Assembly (NCBI GenBank): GCA_963665975.1
Contig: OY762508.1
Location: 1,116,001 to 1,180,000 of the forward strand
Direction: 5' to 3'
DNA: 64,000 nucleotides
Origin: G963665975 sp963665975
GTDB taxonomy: Bacteria; Bacteroidota; Rhodothermia; Rhodothermales; Bin80
Shown here: one piece after another, positions 8,308 to 18,138 of the stretch
Layout: every line of letters starts with the position of its first letter
Numbering within the stretch: the first letter of the stretch is position 1
Made by a program: the position numbers and the translations under genes
Notes under the pieces: generated by a model
The model's input: only the letters and a program-made list of their open reading frames with translations
Databases searched by the model: none
Told to the model about the DNA's origin: nothing

Positions 8308-9804
8308 ATGAATTCAATCAATGACAACTGTGGTGTCTTTGGCATTTTCAACGTGCCAGATGCGGCGCGACTGACATATTTCGGGCTGCATGCACTTCAG
8401 CATCGCGGTCAGGAATCATGTGGAATCGTGACCTCCACCTATGACGAGCAGAAGCGTCGGCACGTGATGCCGATGCACAAGGGCTTCGGCCTTGTCCTGG
8501 ACATATTTAATGACCCGGACATCTTTCACAGCATGTTGTTGGGAGATGCAGCCATTGGGCACACGCGGTACTCCACCAGCGGATCGTCGCAAAGCCGGGC
8601 CAACATTCAACCGTTCCGGGTGCAGTACAAGGGTGGCAATCTGGCGCTGTCGCACAATGGCAACCTGTCGAATGCCCGCGAACTGAGAGGCGCCTTTAGT
8701 GAGCGCGGCACGCTATTTCAGTCCAGTTCAGATAGTGAACTGATCTTGCACCTGATCGCCCAAAGTCGACGCAAGAAACAGCTCGATCAGATCCTGGACG
8801 CCATGACTCAGATCGAGGGGGCCTTCACGCTGGCCATCCTTACCGATGACTACCTGATCGCCGTGCGAGATCCCAGTGGATTTCGTCCGCTTGCGCTTGG
8901 GCGCTACGGAAAGTCCGGTCGGAACGGACATGCAGCCTATTGCGTGGCCAGTGAAACGTGTGCTTTCAACCTGATCGGCGCGGAGTATATCCGTGATATC
9001 GAGCCAGGAGAAATTCTGGTTATCGACCGGGAGGGGTGCGAAACGGGCGACTTCCAGAGCTTGCGCCTGCCCCAACGGCACGGTATCAGCCAGTGTGTCT
9101 TCGAGTACGTGTACTTTTCCCGACCGGATTCCAAGATCTATGGCGAAATGGTCGACAAGGTCCGGCGTAAGATCGGCAAGCAGCTTGCCCATGACGCGCC
9201 GGTTCCTCGCGTGCCGGCGGAAGAGAAGCCACCGATCGTAATCTCCGTCCCGGACTCATCCAACACGGCGACGCTCGGGTATGTGACCGAATGCCAGAAA
9301 CTGGGCTACCGATGCCGCTATGAAATCGGCCTCATTCGTAATCACTATATAGGACGCACGTTCATAGCTCCCGGCCAGGACCGCCGAGAAATCCACGTAC
9401 GCTGTAAGTTCAATACCGTGGAAGGCCTGCTGAAGGATCGCAATGTCGTTGTTGTTGACGACTCTATTGTGCGTGGGACGACAGCGCGCCTGCTGGTGAA
9501 AATGATTCGCCAGGCCGGGGCAAGGCAGGTGCACTTCCGGGTTACCTCCCCTGTCGTCATAAGTCCGTGCTATTACGGGATGGATTTCCCCAGCCATGAA
9601 GAGCTCCTGTCCTCACAGTTCGACAATGTCGACGCAATCGGCGAGTGGCTGGGGGTTGATTCCCTGGCCTATTTGTCTGTGGAAGGACTAATGAAAGCTG
9701 TCAAGACTGCCAATCCCCGTCCTCTGGGGTACTGCAATGCGTGCTTTACGGCCAATTATCCCGTTCCAATCGAGCACGGTGTGAGCAAGGAGGAGAACGA
9801 CTAA
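8308..9804 (+). CDS. purF: Amidophosphoribosyltransferase
   Basis: PurF makes 5-phosphoribosylamine from PRPP and glutamine, the first committed step of purine synthesis. The ATG at 8308 gives MNSINDNCGVFGIF, so a short propeptide would be cleaved to expose the catalytic Cys8 of the Ntn-type glutaminase domain. An upstream TTG at 8215 would bury that cysteine and was rejected. The C-terminal half is the PRTase domain, with VVVDDSIVRGTT as the PRPP site. Cysteines in SETCAF, SPCYYG and CNAC match the Fe-S ligands of the Bacillus-type enzyme. The product has 498 residues and stands alone, not in a pur operon. Confidence 0.97.
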   Translation: MNSINDNCGVFGIFNVPDAARLTYFGLHALQHRGQESCGIVTSTYDEQKRRHVMPMHKGFGLVLDIFNDPDIFHSMLLGDAAIGHTRYSTSGSSQSRANIQPFRVQYKGGNLALSHNGNLSNARELRGAFSERGTLFQSSSDSELILHLIAQSRRKKQLDQILDAMTQIEGAFTLAILTDDYLIAVRDPSGFRPLALGRYGKSGRNGHAAYCVASETCAFNLIGAEYIRDIEPGEILVIDREGCETGDFQSLRLPQRHGISQCVFEYVYFSRPDSKIYGEMVDKVRRKIGKQLAHDAPVPRVPAEEKPPIVISVPDSSNTATLGYVTECQKLGYRCRYEIGLIRNHYIGRTFIAPGQDRREIHVRCKFNTVEGLLKDRNVVVVDDSIVRGTTARLLVKMIRQAGARQVHFRVTSPVVISPCYYGMDFPSHEELLSSQFDNVDAIGEWLGVDSLAYLSVEGLMKAVKTANPRPLGYCNACFTANYPVPIEHGVSKEEND

Positions 9805-9829
9805 GTCGTTCCGTACGCCCGAGACCGGA

Positions 9830-10315
9830 TTATTGCAGTTCGGGTGGAATATCGCAGTCTGTCCCCCGATCCGTATCCGCTAGGTAGGTAATCTTCCAGC
9901 CATCATCGGCGTGGTAGAGCATCATGCTGTTGACCCCGCAGTGGTGCAGGTCCTCGCCAAGGAAGAATGCGAACTCCATCCATGCCGTAGCGAGACGTTG
10001 GTCCACATGGATCGTCACATCCCAGATGCGCTCATCCCACGCTACTTCGTGTGGGGATCCGACCGCTCTGACGAAAAAATCAACCGGGCGAGGGGCCATG
10101 CCCGTGTCCTGGGCGCGCGCCATGACAGCGCCGGTATAAAACACCGAGCGCACTATCGTGCTGTCACCTTCGCGCATGCCGTCGAACAGCGTGTCCAGCA
10201 ACTCCTGGATGGCATCTTCGTCAGACGGAGAGATGTCTTCCGTCGATTGGGCGAAGGTTGGCATGGTGGCGACCAACACAAGAAGTGTGGCACATAGACA
10301 GGCTAATGTTCGCAT
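9830..10315 (-). CDS. Secreted NTF2/SnoaL-like protein
   Basis: The 161-residue product starts with a signal peptide (MRTLACLCATLLVLVATMP...FAQ). The rest fits the cone-shaped NTF2/SnoaL (DUF4440-like) fold: an early helix (DAIQELLDTLFDGMREGD), a central strand set with ATAWMEFAFFLG, and the typical end GWKITYLAD. Catalytic function cannot be predicted, since such domains serve as enzymes, binding proteins or immunity-like proteins. The ATG at 10315 puts the signal peptide at the N-terminus. It diverges from the DUF2911 gene across 125 bp. Confidence 0.7.
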   Translation of the reverse strand: MRTLACLCATLLVLVATMPTFAQSTEDISPSDEDAIQELLDTLFDGMREGDSTIVRSVFYTGAVMARAQDTGMAPRPVDFFVRAVGSPHEVAWDERIWDVTIHVDQRLATAWMEFAFFLGEDLHHCGVNSMMLYHADDGWKITYLADTDRGTDCDIPPELQ

Positions 10316-10440
10316 GAGGACGTCAAGGGTGACATGAACGGAAGTGGTTATACACCCGTGCCTGAATAAATTGTTGCCAATACTGCGACCGTATCGGTAT
10401 TTTCGTGTGTTCATATCCCATCACAATAAACCCGTTTCCA

Positions 10441-11040
10441 ATGCCACGACACTCCAGTCTTCTCCTCGCGGCCACCGCGCTCTGCTGTTTGATGCTTGCG
10501 GACACGGCCCTCGCCCAAGACATCCATCCGTCGCGCCGCCCGAGTCCGATCGGTATTGCCAAGACGCATCTCGGTGACACTTATGTCAAGGTCACTTATG
10601 GTCGCCCTTACGTGCGTGGCCGCGAGATATTTGGGACCGACACCGAGGAGCAGACTTTCCTGGTGCCCTTTGGGGAACTGTGGCGCACGGGCGCCAACGA
10701 GGCCACGGAAATCACGACCACGGGAGCGCTCGAAATTGCAGGGCACCAGGTGGAGGCCGGTACCTACGCGATTTTCACGGAGCCTAACGAGACCGAGTGG
10801 ACCATACACGTTAGCCCGCAACTCGGGTTGGACGGCACAGGTCGTCTTGGCCCTGACGGCTTTACGCCCGACGTATTCGACAAGAGTAAGAATGTGCTGC
10901 AGTTCAGCGTTCCTTCCGGCGCGATGACAGAGAGCGTGGATCAGTTTACCATTACCTTCGATACCGAGGGAAACGACACCAGTCTGGTCTTGCGCTGGGA
11001 AAACACCGAAGTGCGCATTCCCGTGCGGGCGTCGTCATAA
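10441..11040 (+). CDS. DUF2911 domain secreted protein
   Basis: This 199-residue protein has a signal peptide (MPRHSSLLLAATALCCLMLA...LAQ). The DUF2911 pattern follows: VTYGRPYVRGREIFG, then GELWRTGANEATEI and AGTYAIFTEPNETEWTIHV. DUF2911 proteins are beta-rich, exported and frequent in Bacteroidetes and Rhodothermota; no biochemical role is established. The ATG at 10441 begins the signal peptide; an upstream start at 10405 adds a non-signal leader. The DUF5916 gene follows 63 bp later in the same direction. Confidence 0.85.
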   Translation: MPRHSSLLLAATALCCLMLADTALAQDIHPSRRPSPIGIAKTHLGDTYVKVTYGRPYVRGREIFGTDTEEQTFLVPFGELWRTGANEATEITTTGALEIAGHQVEAGTYAIFTEPNETEWTIHVSPQLGLDGTGRLGPDGFTPDVFDKSKNVLQFSVPSGAMTESVDQFTITFDTEGNDTSLVLRWENTEVRIPVRASS

Positions 11041-11103
11041 ACGCGGAGCCATCAGGAGATTGCAGCCTGCGCATCATACTCACGTCTGTTGATTCGATAG
11101 CGT

Positions 11104-13287
11104 ATGGCTTCCTGGCTGGTATGCATGCTCCTGTTTGGTCAGGTGCGCCCCTCCGTCGATCCGCCTCCGGTCATTCAGGCGATGGCTTTGCCAGAGGATG
11201 CGCGGCTGGATTACGACGGTCGGCTGAACGAAGCGTTCTGGGAGGAGGCCACCGGCAGCGATGCATTTCTGCAGCAGGAGCCACAAGCGGGAGCACCACC
11301 GTCAGAACGCACGGAGGTGCGGGTGGTGTACACCAACGACTACCTGCTGATTGGGGTGCTGCTACACGACAGTGATCCGGAGGGCATCCTTGGATTCCAG
11401 CGTCAGCGAGACGCTTCGCTGCGTACGGACGACCGGTTCATGCTCATCCTGGATACGCACAATGACGGGCGCAGCGCATACTTCTTCGAAACAAATCCCG
11501 CGGGCCTCATGGGTGACGGCCTGCTCACCATCGGGCAGGACATCAATCTGAAGAAAGACTGGGACGGAATCTGGAGCGCACGCGTGACGCGAGGTGTGTA
11601 TGGATGGTCTGCAGAAATCCGAATCCCATTCCGCACGCTGAATTTTGATGCGGAGCATGACACATGGGGCATCAATTTCCATCGCACCATACGGCGAAAA
11701 AATGAGGAGCTGGTCTGGAGCGGATACCGGCGCAACCAGGGACTCTTCAGGCCCCAGAACGCCGGTCGGCTGACGGGACTCCGGGGGCTTTCACAAGGCC
11801 TGGGACTGGAGGTCACGCCGTTCGCCGTTGTACAATCGCAACGAGCTTGGGTCGGCGGGGTGCCTAGCACGGACCGCGTCGGTGACGTCGGGGGCGACGT
11901 GACAATGAGCCTTAGCACCAATTTGCGCGCGTCGCTCAGCGTCAACACGGAGTTTGCGGAAACCGAAGTGGACCAGCGCCGGGTCAACCTGTCCCGTTTC
12001 CCACTCCGCTTCCCGGAGCAACGAGATTTCTTCCTCGAGGGATCTGGCGTTTTTGAGTTTGCACCGGCCAGCGGCGTCAACCCCTACTTTAGCCGGCGTA
12101 TCGGACTTGAGAACGGAAAGGCCGTCCCTATTAGAGTTGGGGCCAGATTAGCCGGCCAAATTGGGCGAGTTGATGTAGGATTCCTGCAGATTCGCACCGG
12201 TTCTCTCGGGGATCTCCCGGGAGAAGACTTCACCGTAGCCCGCGCGAAGACGCAAATTCTGGGCGAAAGCTCTCTGGGCTTCCTGTATACGCGCCGGGCA
12301 ACACAGGGCGGCGATGCCCTGGGGCTTCAGGACCGCCACACAGTCGGGGTGGATCTCGAGTTGGGCACCTCCACGTTCAGGGGAAACAAGAATCTGCAGT
12401 TCCAGGCTTTTTTTGTCGCGCACAATGCAGCACGTCTCGACGCCACGTCTTCCTTTTTCGACCGGACGGTTCGGGGCATTCGCCTAGCCTATCCGAACCA
12501 GCCATTCTACATGCATGCATCGTACCGCGAGTTCGGCAGCGCCTACGACCCGGCCGTTGGCTTTATCTACCGGAATGGCTTCCGACGATTCCAGCCCAGT
12601 TTCCGGTATTCGTGGCTATTCAGCGAGCATCCCGTGCTCCGCGAATTTTCGCTGGAACTCCGGCATGAATACCTCATGGATCTTGATTTCAGGGCGGAGA
12701 CGGTTAACACCTCGTTTCCGGCAGAATTGCGCTTTGAAGGCGGAGAGGGCATCGAACTCAACATCGGCCATGATTACGAGCGATTGCGCCATGATTTTGA
12801 TATTCGACGGGACAGCTCGGTGATCATTCCTGCCGGGTCTTACCATACCTACGAAGTAGAATTGGAGGGGAATACGGCGCCGCATCGGCCGCTCCATGCT
12901 AGTAGTAGCGTTGGTTACGGTGGCTTTTGGACAGGCAACCGGATCGACTATTCAGCAATGGTTGTCTGGCGCCCGATTGCCGGTCTAAGCATCTCCGGCG
13001 CCTGGTCTCACCATGACGTACGCCTGGGGCGTGGCTCCTTTCGCACCAATCTCGTACGCATGGCAACCAGCGTAGGGCTTACGCCCTGGACGTTCTTCAG
13101 CGCCAACATTCAATATGATGATTTAAGTGACATTGTCGGATTGTATGGAAGATTTCATTGGGTGATTCGGCCAGGGAGTGATTTCTATCTGGTGTACACA
13201 CACAATTGGCAGAGCGACCTCCTGGATCGCTTTCAGTCTCTCAGCAGTCAGGCGGCGACTAAGATTGCCTATACGCATCGCTTTTAA
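11104..13287 (+). CDS. DUF5916 outer-membrane protein with N-terminal CBM9-like domain
   Basis: The 727-residue product begins with a short hydrophobic leader. A CBM9-like beta-sandwich (about 30-215) follows: RLNEAFWEEA, TDDRFMLILDTHNDGR, and an IRIPFRTLNF strand. From about 230 to the end it is an alternating beta-strand DUF5916 barrel, including FPLRFPEQRDFFLEGSGVF, and it ends in the aromatic tail AYTHRF typical of outer-membrane barrels. This suggests an outer-membrane protein with a sugar- or ligand-binding periplasmic head. The family has no assigned transport substrate. Confidence 0.88.
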   Translation: MASWLVCMLLFGQVRPSVDPPPVIQAMALPEDARLDYDGRLNEAFWEEATGSDAFLQQEPQAGAPPSERTEVRVVYTNDYLLIGVLLHDSDPEGILGFQRQRDASLRTDDRFMLILDTHNDGRSAYFFETNPAGLMGDGLLTIGQDINLKKDWDGIWSARVTRGVYGWSAEIRIPFRTLNFDAEHDTWGINFHRTIRRKNEELVWSGYRRNQGLFRPQNAGRLTGLRGLSQGLGLEVTPFAVVQSQRAWVGGVPSTDRVGDVGGDVTMSLSTNLRASLSVNTEFAETEVDQRRVNLSRFPLRFPEQRDFFLEGSGVFEFAPASGVNPYFSRRIGLENGKAVPIRVGARLAGQIGRVDVGFLQIRTGSLGDLPGEDFTVARAKTQILGESSLGFLYTRRATQGGDALGLQDRHTVGVDLELGTSTFRGNKNLQFQAFFVAHNAARLDATSSFFDRTVRGIRLAYPNQPFYMHASYREFGSAYDPAVGFIYRNGFRRFQPSFRYSWLFSEHPVLREFSLELRHEYLMDLDFRAETVNTSFPAELRFEGGEGIELNIGHDYERLRHDFDIRRDSSVIIPAGSYHTYEVELEGNTAPHRPLHASSSVGYGGFWTGNRIDYSAMVVWRPIAGLSISGAWSHHDVRLGRGSFRTNLVRMATSVGLTPWTFFSANIQYDDLSDIVGLYGRFHWVIRPGSDFYLVYTHNWQSDLLDRFQSLSSQAATKIAYTHRF

Positions 13288-13637
13288 GCGTCATAAGCCG
13301 CATCTCCCCTGCACGTGCATGCAACGACGCAACAGCCTCATCCAATCCGATGCGAGGGCGTCACGTCAATGCCGTCGCTGTGTTGCGATGTAGGAATACC
13401 GGAACTCGAATCAGACACTGACTCCCGACCAACGGACAGTGAATGTAAAGCACGTGTAGGACGTGACTCTTCCAACGGCGGAGAAGTTGAGGCCGAGGAG
13501 ACTTCATCCGAGATACCCGCCCCTGTTGTCCACCGGCAATACGCGTACAAAACCAAAAATCCTGTGTAACCGTACTATCGTTGGCTATTTTTTCGTGCGA
13601 TCCGCAGGGACCCCCTGCCACACACTATCTGCACTCC
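13288..13637. other. Intergenic region between the DUF5916 and MoeB-like genes
   Basis: About 350 bp. Small open frames exist on both strands but none shows family similarity or a convincing start. It presumably holds the promoter of the MoeB-like gene. Confidence 0.4.
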
Positions 13638-14768
13638 ATGCTTTCTTCAGATGAAATCCGCCGGTATCAACGCCACCTAACGCTGCCGAACGTAGGACTT
13701 GACGGCCAGGAAAAGCTGAAGGCCGCCTCCGTGCTATTGGTCGGCGTCGGGGGCCTCGGCTCGCCACTGGCCCTGTATCTGGCCGCGGCCGGAATCGGCA
13801 GGATTGGAATCGTGGACTACGATGTCGTCGACGAATCCAACCTCCACCGGCAGGTGCTGCATGGCGCAAGCGATGTCGGACGACACAAGCTTGAGTCGGC
13901 GCAAGAGAGCATACAGGACATCAACCCGCTCGTGACCGTTGAGCCGCACGCGTTTCGCCTCGATAGCGGCAATGCGCTTGACCTGATCTCGCAGTACGAT
14001 ATTGTAGCGGATGGCACCGACAACTTCCCCACGCGCTACCTCATTAATGACGCGTGCGTGCTTACGGGGCGGCCCAATGTGTATGGCTCAATTTTTCAGT
14101 TCGAAGGGCAAGTTTCCGTATTTGCCCACCCAACAGGCCCCTGCTACCGCTGCTTATACCCTGCTCCGCCACCGCCGGGACTGGTCCCATCCTGCGCTGA
14201 GGGTGGCGTGCTCGGCGTACTGCCCGGCATAATTGGCACCATGCAGGCCAATGAGGTGCTAAAACTGGTCCTGGGGGCCGGCGAACCGCTCGTGGGGCGC
14301 CTGCTGCATGTGGATGCACTATCGTCTGCCTATCAGAGCCTGAGAGTGCGGCGCAGCAAAGACTGTCCTGTCTGTGGAGACGATCCAACCGTCACCGCAC
14401 TGGTGGACTATGAAGCCTTTTGCGGCGTGTCTACACAACACAATGTGCCAGAAATGACAGTTCACGAACTTCACGCCCTCCGTGAAGAAGGACGAGACCC
14501 GTTTGTCCTGGACGTTCGCAAGCCCTTCGAGAGTGCGGTAGCTGCAATGGGCGCTGATCAGCAGATTCCGGTGGAAGAGCTCGCCGACCGGATGGGCGAA
14601 CTCAGGGCCCTGCCCGACGCACGCATCGTTGTTCATTGCCGCAGCGGTGGCCGCTCGGCGAAAGCCGTGCGGCTCCTCCGCTCCAGAGGATTTGCGCGCG
14701 CTGTCAACCTCAAGGGTGGCATACTTGCCTGGAGTGAGGAGGTAGATCCCTCCGTACCCAAAGCGTAA
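13638..14768 (+). CDS. moeB: MoeB/ThiF-type adenylyltransferase with C-terminal rhodanese domain
   Basis: This 376-residue E1-like enzyme should adenylate the C-terminal glycine of a ubiquitin-like sulfur carrier (MoaD or ThiS) and pass sulfur to it. The N-terminal part has the nucleotide-binding VGVGGLGSPLALYLAAAGIG and the arginine motif ESNLHRQVLH. Zinc ligands CYRC and CPVC follow. The last ~100 residues are a rhodanese domain with active-site cysteine in VVHCRSGGRSAK. This MoeB-rhodanese layout matches MoeZ/MoeBR or UBA4. No molybdopterin or thiamin genes are nearby, so the partner is undetermined. The ATG at 13638 gives the family-typical start MLSSDEIRRYQRHL. Confidence 0.93.
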   Translation: MLSSDEIRRYQRHLTLPNVGLDGQEKLKAASVLLVGVGGLGSPLALYLAAAGIGRIGIVDYDVVDESNLHRQVLHGASDVGRHKLESAQESIQDINPLVTVEPHAFRLDSGNALDLISQYDIVADGTDNFPTRYLINDACVLTGRPNVYGSIFQFEGQVSVFAHPTGPCYRCLYPAPPPPGLVPSCAEGGVLGVLPGIIGTMQANEVLKLVLGAGEPLVGRLLHVDALSSAYQSLRVRRSKDCPVCGDDPTVTALVDYEAFCGVSTQHNVPEMTVHELHALREEGRDPFVLDVRKPFESAVAAMGADQQIPVEELADRMGELRALPDARIVVHCRSGGRSAKAVRLLRSRGFARAVNLKGGILAWSEEVDPSVPKA

Positions 14769-15049
14769 CCGATTCAATTCGCATATTGGCGTTCCTTGGA
14801 GCATCTCTGGAAAGCCTGGCAAGTGACACTGACCGGAATCAACTTGCTTGAAGCACTCAATCATATTGTATCTATGATCAGTCAGGTTTTGAGGCGCTCG
14901 TGACGGGTTGTCTTCGGGTGAGGCTGTGTGTATACAAGGCCTAAGCACGCTGTTGCGGAGAATGATTGTTCTATTTACCGCCTATTATGCGGAGAAATAC
15001 TGCAATTGCATTCTTTCCAGGTTTAATCGTTGCTTCAAATGCGGAGATT

Positions 15050-16177
15050 ATGAACTATATCCATGAAAGATCAGACTGGCCCGCGTTCCGGTGGAATGCA
15101 GGCGCGCTGGCAGCAAGGCTTGCTGCAGTTCGTCATCGGCAGGGACGACTGCTAGGGTGCATGGAGGGTATCGGACTTGAGCTGCGCAATGATGCGACGT
15201 GGCGCACTCTCACGCAAGATGTCGTCAAATCCAGTGAGATTGAAGGTGTCACTCTCGATGACGAACAGGTGCGCTTAGCAATCGCAAGACGTCTCGGGAT
15301 TAAGATCGGGGCCTTGACCTACATAGATCGGGATGTCGAAGGCATTGTTGAATTGGTGATCGATGCAACACGCCACTATGACAATCCTTTAACAGCCGAG
15401 CGTCTGTTTGACTGGCATGCCGCGTTGTTTCCGACAGGACGAAGCGGTATGCGCAAGATAACTGTCGGAGTCTGGCGGGATGATCGTTCCGGACCGGTGC
15501 AGGTCGTTTCAGGCCCATCCGGACGGGAGCATGTGCACTTTCAAGCGCCGAATGCGGACCGGGTGGATACAGAGATGAACACATTTCTGGCCTGGTATAA
15601 TCGAACGTCAGACGTTGACCCGGTGATCAGGGCCGCTATAGCCCATTTGTGGTTTGTGACGATTCATCCCTTCGAGGATGGTAATGGCCGCATTGGTCGG
15701 GCAATCACGGATATGGCTCTGGCGAAGTCCGAGCGTAGCACAGAGCGGTTTTACAGCATGTCAACGCAGATCCAGCAGGAACGCAAAGCCTACTACGAAA
15801 TGCTGGAAACAACACAGAAGGGCGATCTTGATATAACGCGTTGGCTTGACTGGTTTCTGAACTGTTTGGAGAGGGCTTTCGATAAGGCAGACGCAGATTT
15901 AGCCAGCATGCTGTCGAAGGCGCACTTTTGGAGAGAGCATGCACAAATACCGTTCAATTCGCGTCAGTGCAACATGCTGAATCGTCTCTTGGACGGTTTT
16001 GAAGGCAAAGTCACCTCATCCAAATGGGCAACAATCGAGCGGTGCTCGCCGGACACTGCGCTGCGCGATATCAGTGAACTGGTGGCCCAAGGAATTCTAC
16101 AGAAGGAACCGGCCGGAGGCCGTAGCACCAGCTATTCGCTTGTTTCTCTGCGCTCGAAAACGCCTGGTCGCGTGTGA
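15050..16177 (+). CDS. Fic family AMP-transferase with DUF4172 N-terminal domain
   Basis: Fic proteins transfer AMP (or another nucleotide part) to target hydroxyl groups. With the ATG at 15050 the product has 375 residues and starts with the DUF4172 pattern YIHERSDWPAFRW. Residues 61-66 (SSEIEG) fit the class II self-inhibitory motif [S/T]xxxE[G/N]. The catalytic loop is HPFEDGNGRIGR (206-217) with His206. The C-terminal ~70 residues look like a winged helix, with DTALRDISELVAQGILQKE. The gene stands alone between core genes, with AT-rich flanks relative to its neighbours. Upstream starts (14966, 14987) are possible but have no homology support. Whether it acts as a toxin, regulator or defence protein is unknown. 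Confidence 0.9.
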   Translation: MNYIHERSDWPAFRWNAGALAARLAAVRHRQGRLLGCMEGIGLELRNDATWRTLTQDVVKSSEIEGVTLDDEQVRLAIARRLGIKIGALTYIDRDVEGIVELVIDATRHYDNPLTAERLFDWHAALFPTGRSGMRKITVGVWRDDRSGPVQVVSGPSGREHVHFQAPNADRVDTEMNTFLAWYNRTSDVDPVIRAAIAHLWFVTIHPFEDGNGRIGRAITDMALAKSERSTERFYSMSTQIQQERKAYYEMLETTQKGDLDITRWLDWFLNCLERAFDKADADLASMLSKAHFWREHAQIPFNSRQCNMLNRLLDGFEGKVTSSKWATIERCSPDTALRDISELVAQGILQKEPAGGRSTSYSLVSLRSKTPGRV

Positions 16178-16308
16178 TGGCGCTGTGTGCATCAACGACC
16201 AAGTCCACGCCTGGCTGCAAACGCCATCGGTGACATCCAGCAAGCACAGGTTGCGTCCGCATGCCTGATGCGTGTGACATTCCTGATTGACTGGCCGATG
16301 ATGCCCGG

Positions 16309-18108
16309 TCAATCCAAGCCATACGTTTCGCTAATCTGCTCTGGCGTAAACGGATCCTCGCCTTCCGACAGCATCGATTTGGTAACCAGAGCAGGTCCCA
16401 GGACCAACGCATCCAGGTGCGTACGCCGAAAACACTGGTATGCGTCCTCCGGCGTACACACAATGGGTTCACCCCTCACGTTGAAGCTCGTGTTTACGAC
16501 TACGGGGCAGCCGGTGATGCCCTCGAAGGAACGCAGGAGTTGCCAGAACAGCGGGCTCGTCTGCTGATTCACTGTCTGTACGCGAGCGGTGCCATCCACA
16601 TGCGTGACCGCCGGCACCGGCGATGTAATGTTGCGGAGCCTTCCCAGTCCTTCGCCTGTGATTGCGGCCCCCCGAACCGCGCCCACCAGCAACATATAAG
16701 GGCTGTCCGCGCCCAGCGCGAAATACTTGTCCGCACGCTCTAGTGCCACGCTTGGCGCAAAAGGTCGGAAGCTCTCCCGAAACTTGATTTTCTGATTAAC
16801 CCTGCGCTGGACATCTCGCCCACGTGGATCGGCAAGAATACTCCTGGCGCCCAGCGCACGGGGCCCATACTCCATGCGTCCCTGAAACCAGCCGACAACG
16901 TTTCCGGCAGCGAGCAGGGCCGCCGTACGATCCGGTAATGCATCGTATCCTACGTGCTCGAACGGCACGTCCTCCGCCTCCAGGAAATCTACAATGTCTC
17001 CATCGCTGAACCCTGGCCCAAGGCAGGCTCCCTGCATCGCATCCGGCACCTTCGGCGTTCGCGCATGCCCGGCATACCCGTGCCATGCCATCAGTGCTGC
17101 GCCAAGTGCGCCACCGGCATCTCCCGCGGCGGGCTGGATCCACAGGCGGTCGAACACACCCGAACGAAGCAGCACGCCGTTGGCGACGCAGTTAAGCGCC
17201 ACGCCGCCCGCGAGACACAGATCGGACGCCTGCGTCTGCTTGCGCACATGCCGCGCCATGTTCATCATCGCTTCTTCGATTACGACCTGAACACTGTGGG
17301 CAAGATCCATTTCCCGCGCAGTCAATGGCCCCTCAAAAGCGCGCCCCGGTCCGCCGAACAGCGCGGCGAACTTCCTGCCCGTCATCGTCAGACCCGCGGG
17401 ATACGTAAAATAATCCATGTTGAGCCGGAAGGACCCGTCTTCCTTCAGGTCTATCAGTTCTCGCAGAATCAGGTCAGCAAAGGCCGGCTTTCCATACGGT
17501 GCGAGCCCCATCAGCTTGTACTCTCCGGAATTTACCCGGAACCCGCAGTACGCCGTAAAGGCGCTGTACAAGAGACCCAGCGAGTGCGGGAAGTGTATCT
17601 CGGCGTCGATCTGCAATCGGTTGCCAGCACCTGAGCCAAAGGACGTTGTCGTCCACTCTCCAACACCATCTGTTGTGATGAACGCCGCATGCTCAAATGG
17701 AGAAGGGAAGAACGCACTTGCCGCATGGCTCTCGTGGTGTTCCGGAAACACGAGAGGTCCCTCATAATCGAGCTCGCGCCGCAGAATGTCCGGCATCCAC
17801 AATCTGCGCTTGAGCCAGACGGGCATGGACTTCAAGAAAGACGACAGTCCCCTGGGCGCATACGACAGGTAGGTCTCCAATAGCCGCTCGAATTTCAGGA
17901 ACGGCTTGTCATAAAAGGCCACGATATCGAGATCGCATGCCGCAATATTGCCTTCCGCCAGACAATAGTCGATCGCATTTCGTGGAAAAGATGCATCATG
18001 CTTCTTGCGCGTAAACCGCTCCTCTTGCGCTGCTGCCACAATCTTGCCGTCCCGCACCAAACACGCGGCCGCATCATGATACCAGCAGGAAATGCCAAGG
18101 ATGTTCAT
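16309..18108 (-). CDS. Carbamoyltransferase, NodU/CmcH/TobZ family
   Basis: The enzyme transfers a carbamoyl group from carbamoyl phosphate, via carbamoyl-adenylate, to a hydroxyl of a sugar or secondary metabolite. The 599-residue length is typical. It starts MNILGISCWYHDAAACLV (ASKHA-type fold). HHESHAASAFFPS carries the metal-binding histidines, ALNCVANG lies in the core, and the C-terminal YrdC-like-partner region has EYGPRALGARSIL and FRESFRPFAP. The product is not predictable; homologues in this branch are often near surface-polysaccharide genes, which are absent here. It ends ~130 bp from the Fic gene and begins 30 bp after the valS stop, so it may be co-transcribed with valS. Confidence 0.93.
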   Translation of the reverse strand: MNILGISCWYHDAAACLVRDGKIVAAAQEERFTRKKHDASFPRNAIDYCLAEGNIAACDLDIVAFYDKPFLKFERLLETYLSYAPRGLSSFLKSMPVWLKRRLWMPDILRRELDYEGPLVFPEHHESHAASAFFPSPFEHAAFITTDGVGEWTTTSFGSGAGNRLQIDAEIHFPHSLGLLYSAFTAYCGFRVNSGEYKLMGLAPYGKPAFADLILRELIDLKEDGSFRLNMDYFTYPAGLTMTGRKFAALFGGPGRAFEGPLTAREMDLAHSVQVVIEEAMMNMARHVRKQTQASDLCLAGGVALNCVANGVLLRSGVFDRLWIQPAAGDAGGALGAALMAWHGYAGHARTPKVPDAMQGACLGPGFSDGDIVDFLEAEDVPFEHVGYDALPDRTAALLAAGNVVGWFQGRMEYGPRALGARSILADPRGRDVQRRVNQKIKFRESFRPFAPSVALERADKYFALGADSPYMLLVGAVRGAAITGEGLGRLRNITSPVPAVTHVDGTARVQTVNQQTSPLFWQLLRSFEGITGCPVVVNTSFNVRGEPIVCTPEDAYQCFRRTHLDALVLGPALVTKSMLSEGEDPFTPEQISETYGLD

Positions 18109-18138
18109 GCCGCACGGGGCAATGGGATCGCGCCAGAC

